The notes beneath the pieces were generated by a model, which was not told where the DNA came from, made no database searches, and was given only the letters and a program-made list of their open reading frames with translations. The position numbers and the translations under genes are program-made. A DNA stretch of 14,927 nt, taken from positions 1 through 14,927 of the forward strand of contig CALHWB010000047.1 of assembly GCA_938036835.1 (NCBI GenBank), written 5' to 3'. Within the stretch, counting starts at the first letter, position 1. Every line of letters starts with the position of its first letter. Below are positions 1-7,571 of the stretch, piece after piece. Origin of the DNA: an uncultured Propionibacterium sp. GTDB lineage: Bacteria > Actinomycetota > Actinomycetes > Propionibacteriales > Propionibacteriaceae.

Positions 1-251
1 GTTTCATCGAGGGAGTCGTCCCCCGCTAACACCGGACCGGCCAGCAGCCATGGTCTAAGGTTCCATCCACCACCTCGTCACCGGCCCGGCCGGTGACGAT
101 AGGGGACGTCATTTTAGGGACCGGTCCAGTAACTGGAACTGGCCCGATCCCTGTTCGAGAGGGGCAAGGCCGAGGGCTGGCATGCGAGTGGTCCGGCGGT
201 GAACACCACGAACCGGCGTGGGTCAAAAGGTATGGGGATTAGGCGGTCACC
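1..251. other. Left-edge stretch without a convincing gene
   Basis: No reading frame here has both a plausible start with a ribosome binding site and coherent protein-like content. The reading frames on the minus strand are open only because of the high GC content. The stretch holds one strong hairpin (76-98) and a short perfect palindrome CCAGTAACTGG near 126-136. It may be the downstream region of a gene that lies left of the window. Confidence 0.5.
76..98. terminator. Strong GC-rich hairpin, candidate terminator of an upstream gene
   Basis: Two 11-base arms, CGTCACCGGCC and GGCCGGTGACG, are perfect reverse complements around a single C at position 87. As RNA they would fold into a stem of about nine pairs with a five-base loop. 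No clean T tract follows on either strand, although ATTTT occurs about 13 bases downstream at 111-115, so terminator is only the most likely role. A protein-binding dyad is the main alternative. Confidence 0.4.
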
Positions 252-413
252 ATGGCGGTCTGCCAGGACGCTACCGGGCCTGTAACGCTGGACGCCAACG
301 GCAACGTGGTGCACGAAGGCGTTCGGTTCAGCTATTACACGTATTTCCGGGTGGCCGACGACGGCCTGGTGAAACTGTTTCACGCCGATGCTGAGGGAGA
401 GATGTGCGACTGA
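252..413 (+). CDS. Small hypothetical protein, 53 aa, possibly a fragment
   Basis: The frame opens at ATG 252 (an in-frame TAG lies at 240-242) and stops at TGA 411-413. A weak AGGCGG ribosome binding site lies five bases upstream of the ATG. About three quarters of the codons end in G or C, as expected for coding DNA here. The peptide is hydrophilic and beta-rich, with a stretch reading VRFSYYTYFRVADDGLVKLF. Alternating strands ending in a YFRV-DG turn resemble the last strands of NTF2/SnoaL-like proteins, so this could be the 3' piece of such a gene whose front half is gone. That family link is a weak inference. Chance openness is the alternative. Confidence 0.4.
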   Translation: MAVCQDATGPVTLDANGNVVHEGVRFSYYTYFRVADDGLVKLFHADAEGEMCD

Positions 414-557
414 TACAAGCTGGGTCTGCCGACCCTAGCACTGCTACCGGCACACACTTCGCCACCCCGGAATCTGCGAATGGTGCTGACTGCGATAATG
501 CGTTACCATAGGAGAGCGCGGTGGTGACGTGTATCACGACACAACCGGCCCAGCGGG

Positions 558-595
558 CCCAGCAGCAGGGAATACCGGGGGTACCTGCTGCTGGG
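558..595. repeat. Long inverted repeat / stem-loop upstream of the flippase gene
   Basis: CCCAGCAGCAGG (558-569) and CCTGCTGCTGGG (584-595) are perfect 12-base complements. Inside them TACC (573-576) pairs with GGTA (580-583) after a three-base GAA bulge, leaving a three-base GGG loop. The total is about 16 base pairs. It lies 85 bases upstream of the GTG start at 681, so it could sit in the 5' leader of that mRNA, act as a terminator for upstream transcription (no T tract is seen), or be a miniature repeat. Confidence 0.6.
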
Positions 596-680
596 TCTGC
601 CTAACCGAGAACGCCGGTCAAGGCAACCGGTGATCGCCGCGGCCCGACGTTTTCCCACCGGCGATGCGTAGAATGCGCTG

Positions 681-1973
681 GTGAGTTCCCAGCCGACCAG
701 CAGAGACACCCCTGGCGAGGATGAAACGCCAATCTCGAAACGCAAGGCCTCCGGCGTCCTGGTGGCCTCCGCGGTATCAGCGGTTGCCAGCCTGCTGATC
801 ACCGTGATCGCCGCCCGCGCCCTACCCGACCCGGCCGGCTACGCGGAGTTCCTGGTCTTCTGGGCGATGTACTTCGGCATCATCGGGGTTATCGCCGGGA
901 CGCAGAGCGAATCGACCCGGGCCGTGAGCGCCGCCAGCCTGCTGCCCGCCGAGCAACGAACCGGGGCCCGGGTGATGCACGCCGCCTGGCTGCTCGGCAC
1001 ACTCGCCGCGGCGACGGTGACGGCCACCGCACCGTGGTGGCGCCCCACCTTCCTGCCGGACAGTTCCTGGTGGGTGGTGGCGGTAGTCGGCTTGGGTGTG
1101 CTGTTCAGCGCGGGACACTTCACCATGGTGGGCTCCCTGACAGGACTGAAGCATTGGGGCAGCTATGCCTGGCTGTTCGGTGGCGAAGGCGCGGCACGCC
1201 TGATACTGGTCTGCGCGCTCGGCCTGGGCATGGCGGGGCAGCTGCTGGGGATGCAGGCGGCCACCGCGCTGCCCGCCCTGGTCTGGCTGGTGTTCGCCTT
1301 CGGCACCGGGCCGGGACGCGCAGCCCACGCGGCCCGCGCCGATGTGGGCATTCGCCGGCTGCTGCGCAACAGCCTGCTGGCGATGGCATCCTCGGCCTCA
1401 TGGGCGGCCCTGGTCACCGGATACCCCGCCCTGCTGCGCGTCACCGGGGCCGGTGAGGATCCGGCGCTGCTGGCCGGCACCATTCTGGGCATCACGCTGA
1501 CCCGCGCACCGATCATGATCCCCCTGCAAGCCCTGCAAGGCGTGGCCATCAACCAGTTCACCCGCAGCCGCGGCCGCAACCTGGCGATCTTGTTCAAACC
1601 GATGGCGGCGGTGGCGATCATCGGGCTGGTGGGCGCCGGACTGGCCACACTCATCGGACCCTGGCTGGTCGAGGTCTTCTACGGCGCCCAATACGCCGTC
1701 TCCGGGTGGACCCTCGGCCTGCTCACCCTGGCCGCTGTCGGCATGGCCAGCCTGGTACTGACCGGCGCCGCAACCCTCGGCATCAGCGCCCACGGCGCCT
1801 ACACCGCCGGCTGGTTCCTGGCCGCGGTCAGCGCCTTCGCAGTTTCGCTATTGCCCCTCGGGCTGCCGGTCCGGGCCATCGTGGCACTCTTCACCGGCCC
1901 GGCGGTGGGGCTCACGGTGCACCTGACGAGACTGGTCCGGCACCGCAACCGGATCCGGGCGGCCACGGACTGA
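681..1973 (+). CDS. Polysaccharide flippase-like integral membrane protein (MATE/Wzx-type)
   Basis: This 430-aa protein is almost entirely hydrophobic, with about 12 membrane segments after a charged 24-residue cytoplasmic tail. The first segments read LVASAVSAVASLLITVIAAR and then an aromatic-rich stretch (EFLVFWAMYFGIIG), the usual opening of the polysaccharide-biosynthesis (Wzx/RfbX) branch of the MOP superfamily. Such proteins flip lipid-linked glycans across the membrane. The length fits the family (about 400-480 aa). The start is GTG at 681; the Shine-Dalgarno sequence is weak, so the start is not certain. It is convergent with a glycosyltransferase/DUF2304 pair, 52 bases from the DUF2304 stop. 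That grouping is common in actinobacterial envelope-glycan loci and supports the call. The substrate cannot be read from the sequence. Confidence 0.75.
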   Translation: MSSQPTSRDTPGEDETPISKRKASGVLVASAVSAVASLLITVIAARALPDPAGYAEFLVFWAMYFGIIGVIAGTQSESTRAVSAASLLPAEQRTGARVMHAAWLLGTLAAATVTATAPWWRPTFLPDSSWWVVAVVGLGVLFSAGHFTMVGSLTGLKHWGSYAWLFGGEGAARLILVCALGLGMAGQLLGMQAATALPALVWLVFAFGTGPGRAAHAARADVGIRRLLRNSLLAMASSASWAALVTGYPALLRVTGAGEDPALLAGTILGITLTRAPIMIPLQALQGVAINQFTRSRGRNLAILFKPMAAVAIIGLVGAGLATLIGPWLVEVFYGAQYAVSGWTLGLLTLAAVGMASLVLTGAATLGISAHGAYTAGWFLAAVSAFAVSLLPLGLPVRAIVALFTGPAVGLTVHLTRLVRHRNRIRAATD

Positions 1974-2025
1974 CTGGCCGGCGGAACCGACGGGTACGGG
2001 CGGCCGTGGACTGCCCGCCCACGGT

Positions 2026-2490
2026 TCAGCGCGGCTCGGCATCGGGCTGGGCGCCGGGCCGGGTATCCACCAGATCGGCCGGCTCATCCGAAACCGGCCC
2101 CGACGGCGCCGGATCGGCCGTGGCCGGCACGGCGTCCTGGCGAACCTCGCCACGCAACTGACGCATCTGCAAGTTCAAGATCGCGACGTTCTCGGCCAGC
2201 ACCCGGGTTTTATCCTCGGCCCGGGAGATCTCCAGCGAAAGCTGAATGCTCACCCCCAGCAGCATGATCAGCGACAACGCAAACAGCAGGTTCGCCGGCA
2301 CCTGGACGCCCACCAGCGCCGCCAGCGCCGACAGCAGGCCCGGGAAGACCGCCAACACTATGATGACCAGGCCGACCAGCATCCACAACGCCACATACTT
2401 TTCCCGCAGGCGGCGCGAACGCACCAGATTGAACAGGAAGACGATGACCACGATGGCCATCACCAGGAAGAAAACGGTGGTCCGGCTCAT
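2026..2490 (-). CDS. DUF2304 family membrane protein
   Basis: This 154-aa protein has an N-terminal membrane segment (about residues 3-22), a short basic cytoplasmic turn (RSRRLREKY), two more hydrophobic segments (about 34-55 and 65-88) and then an amphipathic helix with coiled-coil character (ELEISRAEDKTRVLAENVAIL-like, about 88-116). That layout is typical of DUF2304, a family regularly found beside family 2 glycosyltransferases of the dolichol-phosphate mannosyltransferase type. The C-terminal 40 residues are proline- and alanine-rich and probably disordered. The ATG overlaps the TGA of the upstream glycosyltransferase gene by four bases (ATGA), so the two are translationally coupled. A role as membrane partner of that glycosyltransferase is inferred from context. 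No catalytic motif is visible. Confidence 0.8.
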   Translation of the reverse strand: MSRTTVFFLVMAIVVIVFLFNLVRSRRLREKYVALWMLVGLVIIVLAVFPGLLSALAALVGVQVPANLLFALSLIMLLGVSIQLSLEISRAEDKTRVLAENVAILNLQMRQLRGEVRQDAVPATADPAPSGPVSDEPADLVDTRPGAQPDAEPR

Positions 2491-3212
2491 TTCTCGTCCT
2501 TTACGGGGTGCCGCCTGACCGGCCGCCGGGTCAGCGCCACCAGCAGGGAAAACATCGACCTGACCAGGTAGACGGCCGCCTTGTAGGGGTTATTGGACGG
2601 GGTACCGGCCCGCCGGGGACGCATCTCCACCGGCACCTGGGTGGCGCTCAATCCGGAACGCAGCGCCATCACCAGCGAATCGACGGTATCGCCCAGATAC
2701 TCCACCGGGTAATGCTTCACGTACTGGGCGATCGCCTCCCGATCGGCGGCCCGGAAGCCACTGGTGATATCGGTCAAGCGGGTACCCGCCAGCCTGGTCA
2801 GGATGCCCGATAGCATCACCATCGCCCACTTACGGGGACCCGACACCTCGTAGTCGCCGCTGCCGGCAAACCTGGAACCGATCGAGATGTTCGCCGTGGC
2901 GAGCCCCGCCAGCACCTTGGGCACATTACGCGGATCGTGCTGGCCGTCGGCATCCAGTTGGATCGCCTGATCGTAGCCGAACCTCTGGGCGTAGGTGTAA
3001 CCCGCCCGCATCGCACCACCAACCCCGAGATTGTAGGGCAGGCTGAGCACGGTCGCGCCGGCCCGTTCGGCCACCCGCACGGTGCCATCGGTCGAGCCGT
3101 CATTGACCACCAGCAGGTCAATTTCGGGCAATACCGCACGCACCTCGGCGATGGTGGCCCCGATGGCCGCTTCCTCATTCCACGCGGGCATGATCACCAG
3201 CGTTCTCGTCAT
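2487..3212 (-). CDS. Family 2 glycosyltransferase (dolichol-phosphate mannosyltransferase-like)
   Basis: The protein of about 241 aa has a GT-A fold of family GT2. It opens with the nucleotide-binding strand VIMPAWNEEAAIG and continues with VVNDGSTDGT (about residues 34-43), the sugar-recognition region LGVGGAMRAGYTYA, and the metal-binding motif QLDADGQHDP (the DxD of GT2 enzymes). GFRAADREA is the acceptor-loop region seen in polyprenyl-phosphate hexose synthases. A C-terminal membrane segment is short (VRSMFSLLVALTRR). The likely reaction is transfer of a hexose from a nucleotide sugar to a polyprenyl phosphate at the inner face of the membrane. I chose ATG 3212, because GGAAGG lies five bases upstream. 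An in-frame GTG at 3218 would overlap that ribosome binding site. Its stop overlaps the DUF2304 start, forming a two-gene operon. Confidence 0.85.
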   Translation of the reverse strand: MTRTLVIMPAWNEEAAIGATIAEVRAVLPEIDLLVVNDGSTDGTVRVAERAGATVLSLPYNLGVGGAMRAGYTYAQRFGYDQAIQLDADGQHDPRNVPKVLAGLATANISIGSRFAGSGDYEVSGPRKWAMVMLSGILTRLAGTRLTDITSGFRAADREAIAQYVKHYPVEYLGDTVDSLVMALRSGLSATQVPVEMRPRRAGTPSNNPYKAAVYLVRSMFSLLVALTRRPVRRHPVKDEK

Positions 3213-3401
3213 GGCCACCTTCCAACTCGATCACCACACACCATCAGGATAGTCGCCCGGCCCGCCGCATCGGACCGGCCGGTGGGTTCACCCGGCCGCC
3301 CCACCAAACCTCGGCCGGCACCGTCCGAACCGCGCGCCTGCCTTCCGGAATCGTGCCCTACGGGATCGCCGGTCGCGGCCGGGGCACGGCACGCCCACGC
3401 C
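3213..3401. other. Non-coding gap between glycosyltransferase and helicase genes
   Basis: About 190 GC-rich bases separate two minus-strand genes. It should contain the terminator of the helicase gene and the promoter of the glycosyltransferase operon, but I see no hairpin with a T tract and no clear -35/-10 pair. Confidence 0.4.
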
Positions 3402-5069
3402 TCAGCCCACCCGCGGCAAACCCAGCAGATGCTCGGCGACCTCGGGGGCACCCATCCGCCGGATGGCCGCGGGATCGCCGACCACGACCAGCCGGTCGGT
3501 GGCCCTGGAAAGCCCGACATACAGGCGTTCCCGGCTGCGGTCCCGAGTGCCGTCCTCGTTCAGGCACAGCACCACCGCACGCCGTTCCATACCCTTGAAG
3601 CCCAGCACGTGACCGTAGAAGATATCCTCACCGGACCAGAAATCGGCCCAGTAGCCATCGAACCCGAGCGTCCGCTGGCGCTCGGCCTGCACCGGATGCC
3701 GGGCGCCCGTGGTGATCAGCGCGATATCGGACGCCGGCCAGCCCTCAGCCAGCAGCAGTTCCACCTGTTCGTCCGCCACCGCCAAGGCATCGGTGGGCGT
3801 CGCCTGGCAAAACCCCACCTCCGGGCCCTCCCCACCGCGCAGTTCCATGGCCCAGGGCGCCAGGCTGACAAAGCTGGCCGCGATCTGCCGGGTGTTGCGC
3901 AGATTGTGGTCCAGCACCAGCGGAACCAGCGCCACCGGCGGACGGCCGAACCGGGCGAAGACCCGCTGCCGCTCGTCGGAATAGGCATACAGACCGCCGG
4001 TCTGCTCATTGTTGAGGGCATGCATGAGCGGCAGCCACCAGCTCTCGGCGAAATCCTGGGCCTCATCGACGATGACCGCATCGAAACGCTGCCCCGGTGC
4101 CAGTTGCTGCGCCGCCCGAGTCATCAGTTCGGGCAGTCGTTCCTCCCAGAACTGGGAATCCTGCCGGTCGCCCGAGATGGGCACCCCCCAACTGCGGCCC
4201 AGATCCTCAAAGGTGCCGACGAAGGCCGGCTGCTTTTTACGCGAGCCGACCAGCAATTCGCGGCGCAGATGGTGGGCCAGCCCATAGCTGTAGCACACCA
4301 TGGCAACCCGTTTACGCACCCCGTCGCGGCGGCCAGCCGCCAGGTCGGCCGCCTGCCGGACGGCCAGCACCGTCTTGCCGCTGCCGGCGCCACCGCGGAT
4401 CTCCACCCGATGCAGCAGCCGGGTGACATTCAACAGCGTGGTCTGTTCCATGGTGAGCCGGTCGGCGACCCGGCCGCGATCCAAGGCAAGCGCCACCCGG
4501 TCGAGTGCCGGGGGCTGGCGTCCCGTGAGAATCTCACAGATCAGCTCGATGTCATCGGTATCCGGTGGCCGGGCATCGGTGCGATGACGCCGGGTGGTGT
4601 CCCGGAGCCGGGCGCCGAGCCCCGGCAGATCCGCGCTACCGCTGATCTGCCATCTGGGGCAGTCGGGCAGCGCGAACCCGGCCGGCAGCTCGGTGCGGGC
4701 CAGCACCACGTGGTGGCCCCAACGAACCCGGCTGCGGCTACCCCAGCGGGGATCCCGCTCCACATAATGCCGAAGCGCATAGCAGGCATCCCGCGCCTGA
4801 TCGACCGGATGGATCGGAGCCGGCCCGTCGCCCCGCATAATCCACCAGCCATTGTCGTACCAGACGTGCGAACCCTTGACCTCGACGGTCACGATGCCTG
4901 AGCCGGGCATCGCGGCCACCAGATCGATCTCGTGATCCTTGTGGTCGTCCGAGATCCGGAAATTGGGCAGCAGCACGCATCCGTCGAGCTGACGCTGGGC
5001 ATATGCCCAGACCTCCTGCTCGGTGGTGGTCACGAAACTCGGTTTGCTGGGGATCGACCGCGCCGTCAT
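3402..5069 (-). CDS. NERD-domain nuclease fused to UvrD/Rep-like superfamily 1 helicase
   Basis: This is a 555-aa two-domain protein. Residues about 12-130 form a NERD (nuclease-related) domain of the restriction-endonuclease fold: DHEIDLV (45-51) and VEVKG (62-66) give the expected D...ExK catalytic set (Asp49, Glu63, Lys65). Residues about 205-550 are a UvrD-like ATPase: Walker A GGAGSGKT (226-233), Walker B with the DEAQ box VIVDEAQDF (332-340), a YSDERQRVF motif III-like segment (363-371), LRNTRQI (390-396), LGFKGMERRAVVL (489-501) and the terminal motif VI-like VGLSRATDRLVVVG (518-531). The ATG at 5069 has AGGGGG five bases upstream. All core motifs look intact. Family members act in DNA repair or in defence against foreign DNA; which applies here is not visible. 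It is monocistronic, with no methylase or other defence gene beside it. Confidence 0.88.
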   Translation of the reverse strand: MTARSIPSKPSFVTTTEQEVWAYAQRQLDGCVLLPNFRISDDHKDHEIDLVAAMPGSGIVTVEVKGSHVWYDNGWWIMRGDGPAPIHPVDQARDACYALRHYVERDPRWGSRSRVRWGHHVVLARTELPAGFALPDCPRWQISGSADLPGLGARLRDTTRRHRTDARPPDTDDIELICEILTGRQPPALDRVALALDRGRVADRLTMEQTTLLNVTRLLHRVEIRGGAGSGKTVLAVRQAADLAAGRRDGVRKRVAMVCYSYGLAHHLRRELLVGSRKKQPAFVGTFEDLGRSWGVPISGDRQDSQFWEERLPELMTRAAQQLAPGQRFDAVIVDEAQDFAESWWLPLMHALNNEQTGGLYAYSDERQRVFARFGRPPVALVPLVLDHNLRNTRQIAASFVSLAPWAMELRGGEGPEVGFCQATPTDALAVADEQVELLLAEGWPASDIALITTGARHPVQAERQRTLGFDGYWADFWSGEDIFYGHVLGFKGMERRAVVLCLNEDGTRDRSRERLYVGLSRATDRLVVVGDPAAIRRMGAPEVAEHLLGLPRVG

Positions 5070-5095
5070 ATTGGCCCCCTAACTGGCTCACGGCC

Positions 5096-5101
5096 AGCCT
5101 A
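5096..5101 (-). promoter_or_regulatory. Candidate -10 box of the NERD-helicase gene
   Basis: Read on the minus strand, TAGGCT lies 27 bases upstream of the ATG at 5069 and resembles the actinobacterial -10 consensus. No good -35 hexamer is found at 16-18 bases, so the call rests on one box and position only. Confidence 0.25.
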
Positions 5102-5265
5102 GGCCCCGGCACCGACAGTCTCGCGCAAACCACCCCGCGGCCATGGCCGGCAACCCACCAGCCACCCATAGCCCGGCGTATGCGACGGCCCGGCCGCCGA
5201 TACTCAACCGGAAACCCCGCCAGGCCCCGGCCGGGCGGCGGTGTCTTCGATACCCAGGGACGCGA

Positions 5266-6168
5266 TCAGCGGGTGGCCTTCGGCAGCCACACGGTAGACC
5301 AACCGATGAGCGGCTCACCCCAGCCATCGGCGGGCTCCCGCAACGGAATCAACCCCACCCCGGTCGGGGCGCCGTTGCTGTACACCATGCCATTGCCGGC
5401 ATACATGGCCACATGCCCGAACGGGTTGCCCTTCGGTGTGCCGTCGTACCACACGAGCGCGCCCACCGGGATGTTCTCCAGGTCATAGTGCATCTGACCC
5501 GCCGCGATGATGGTCTGGGCGGCCTGCTGGGCGCCCTCCTCGCCGGCGGTCGTGTAGCCGTAGAAGGTGGCCACCAGGGATAGGCACATGTTCGAATAGC
5601 CCCGGTGGCCGGTCATCGAGGCCGCCTTCGCCATCGCCTGTTCGACCGTATCGGGGGTTCGCTGGCCGGGCGCGATGACCTCGTTCATGCCCAGTTCGTG
5701 GATGCTGGGCAGCTGCTGCCCGGACATCGTCTCGGGACGCTGCTCATCGCGGCTGATCGACTCGTTGCGGACCTCAAGCGGCAGGTCGCCGAAATGCTGG
5801 GTGGGGGCCGGGGTGGTGTTGTGATTCGCCGCGGTGGATAGGCGATTCGCGATCGCCCAGCTCGTGACCGATGCGCAGCAGGCCACCAGCCCGGCGGCCA
5901 GCAGCCGTAACCGCAGCCGCTTTGGCCGGGCCGGCCGGGTGAACGCCCGGTTGCCGACGGCATACGGATCGTCCTGCGGATCGAAACCGAGGTCGAGTTC
6001 GATCAGGGCGCGCCGGGCATTCGGGGTAACCAGCGGCTCGGCCGCCGGCAACCCGCGCCGTCCGGTCTCGACCACCAGGGCCCGGCGAGCGCCGCTGGTG
6101 TCGGCGAGCAGAATGCTTGGTTCCTCTGCCAGCCCGATATCTTCGGGCAGCGCCCTGCGCGCAATCAA
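5266..6168 (-). CDS. Membrane-anchored cell-wall cysteine peptidase (NlpC/P60- or CHAP-like)
   Basis: This 300-aa protein has an 85-residue charged N-terminal part, one membrane segment (about 88-107, preceded by RPKRLRLRL), a linker rich in T, P, Q and E, and an extracytoplasmic catalytic domain from about 165 to 300. The domain shows the papain-like amidohydrolase pattern: Cys195 in YSNMCLSLVATFYG at the start of a helix, and His252 in NPFGHVAMYAGNGMVYSNG, preceded by GALVWYDG. Positive-inside charge places the domain outside the membrane, where it would cut peptidoglycan peptides. The start is a TTG at 6168 with GTGAGG eight bases upstream; the alternative frames upstream are closed. The long cytoplasmic N-terminus is unusual for this family and contains no motif I recognise. 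It is separated from its neighbours by about 200-250 bases, so it is probably transcribed alone. Confidence 0.75.
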   Translation of the reverse strand: MIARRALPEDIGLAEEPSILLADTSGARRALVVETGRRGLPAAEPLVTPNARRALIELDLGFDPQDDPYAVGNRAFTRPARPKRLRLRLLAAGLVACCASVTSWAIANRLSTAANHNTTPAPTQHFGDLPLEVRNESISRDEQRPETMSGQQLPSIHELGMNEVIAPGQRTPDTVEQAMAKAASMTGHRGYSNMCLSLVATFYGYTTAGEEGAQQAAQTIIAAGQMHYDLENIPVGALVWYDGTPKGNPFGHVAMYAGNGMVYSNGAPTGVGLIPLREPADGWGEPLIGWSTVWLPKATR

Positions 6169-6422
6169 TCCAAGTACCTCACTTCACCTTCGGCCAGGCG
6201 GTCATACCGCCGTCAACCTGAGAAAACCATAGGGCATCTTCAGGAATGGCTCAACTCGGCCCGGCCGGTGAGTCCAATTCAACTCCGATCCCGGCAGTCC
6301 CGCACCAGCTATGCAATCGATCGGCTAGCACAACGCGCAACCGTTGGCACCCCGCCCGTTGCCGGCCGCGGTCGTGCGGCATTCCTCCACAATCGGTGCG
6401 CGCAATCTCGGCCCGCACTCGC

Positions 6423-7571
6423 TCATAGCCGCCGGTAGGCCGTGAGCGATCCGATAGCGATTCCCGAAAGCGCAAGCAGGCTGAGGAGGATGAGCGGTCG
6501 GCTGGGGTCGGGTGGGGTAGCCATGAAGATGTGGTCGTTGATGATCTCGAAGACCCAGGAGGGTGGCCAGTACTGGTCGAAGGCCCGGACGCCGGCCGGC
6601 AGGGTGGGGACGCTGGAGAAGCCGCCGGCGGCGAAGAAGCTGCCGGCGAGGGTGACCAGGATCAGGGGTTGGACGGCGCGGTAGTCCTTGAGCCAGGCGC
6701 CGGCGGCGAGGCCGAGGCCGGCGAAGCCGATGGCGGCGAGGCCGGCATAGAGCAGCAGCATCGGGATGCGTTCGGGTGGGACGCGCAGCCCGAAGATGGT
6801 GGTGGCGAGGAGCAGGGCGACGGCGGTGGAGGCCATGCCGGCGAGGAGCCCGGCTACGATCTTGCCGGCGATGATACCGGTGCGGGCGTGGGGTGCGAGT
6901 TGGAGTTCCTTGACGGTGCGGTGTTCCCATTCCCGGGCCATGATGAGGGCGGTGCTGAGGGCGGCACCGACCATGACGGCCAGCACGACTGCGGAACCGC
7001 CGATGAAGGTCCGCCGCCAGATGTCGTCTGCTCGGGTGGTGACCTGGTCGATGGTGATCGGCGACTGCCCGAGCTCGGTACCCCAGTCTTGGAGAACGCG
7101 GTCGAGGCGCAGACGGGCGTTCTTCATCATGTCTGTGTTGATGTTGTAGACCGCAGTCTCCAGGATTGGGGTTTGCCCGCTTTCAATGGCGCGGTCGAAG
7201 TCCTCGGGAATGGTGATGACCAGATGGATACGTCCCTCTTCGACGAGGCGCTGGGCCTCGGCCTCGTCGCGGGTGACGATAGTGAAGTACGGGGTGATGT
7301 TGCTTTCCGAGTTCTCGACCGCGCGGGTGAAGGATACGGCGTAGTTGCCGCCAGACTTGTCGATCAGACCGATGTTCCACTGATCGCCGCCGAAGCCGAA
7401 GAGCACGGTGGCGATGAACATCAGCACGATGGGCAGCAACAGCGGCGCGAAGAGAGCCTGGTGATCCCGCGCCCATTGCTTCAGGTCTTTGGCGACGGTT
7501 CCAGCGAACTGGTCCAGACCGGCGGGTCGCGTGCGCTGTGCCGGGGTACTGGTTGGAATGGTGGGGTTCAT
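6423..7571 (-). CDS. ABC-2 type transporter permease (second of two)
   Basis: This 382-aa protein has an N-terminal membrane segment (LFAPLLLPIVLMFIATVLFGF), a large extracytoplasmic domain of about 150 residues and five more membrane segments, as in the ABC2_membrane_3 / YhgE-YhhJ class. The conserved sequence at the second membrane entry reads AREWEHRTVKELQLAP, matching the family's E-W-x-x-R-T motif, and is closely mirrored in the partner permease. The start is ATG 7571. The stop TGA of the upstream permease shares its last base with this ATG (TGATG), so translation is coupled. The open frame extends upstream inside the partner gene, but that extension is low-complexity Arg/Pro/Ala and not coding. 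It is the last gene of the ATPase-permease-permease operon. Its role is half of a heterodimeric exporter channel. Confidence 0.88.
   Translation of the reverse strand: MNPTIPTSTPAQRTRPAGLDQFAGTVAKDLKQWARDHQALFAPLLLPIVLMFIATVLFGFGGDQWNIGLIDKSGGNYAVSFTRAVENSESNITPYFTIVTRDEAEAQRLVEEGRIHLVITIPEDFDRAIESGQTPILETAVYNINTDMMKNARLRLDRVLQDWGTELGQSPITIDQVTTRADDIWRRTFIGGSAVVLAVMVGAALSTALIMAREWEHRTVKELQLAPHARTGIIAGKIVAGLLAGMASTAVALLLATTIFGLRVPPERIPMLLLYAGLAAIGFAGLGLAAGAWLKDYRAVQPLILVTLAGSFFAAGGFSSVPTLPAGVRAFDQYWPPSWVFEIINDHIFMATPPDPSRPLILLSLLALSGIAIGSLTAYRRL

Noticed and set aside
2937..4901. A 654-aa plus-strand reading frame
   Set aside because: It is antisense to the motif-rich NERD-helicase and the glycosyltransferase, and its Pro/His/Arg/Gln-rich content is typical of a GC-driven shadow frame.
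5080..5100. CCTAACTGG-like similarity to the tRNA-Ile 3' end as an attachment site copy
   Set aside because: Only a short, interrupted match (CTAACTGG) is shared and it lies among core genes, far from the island-like block; chance is sufficient.
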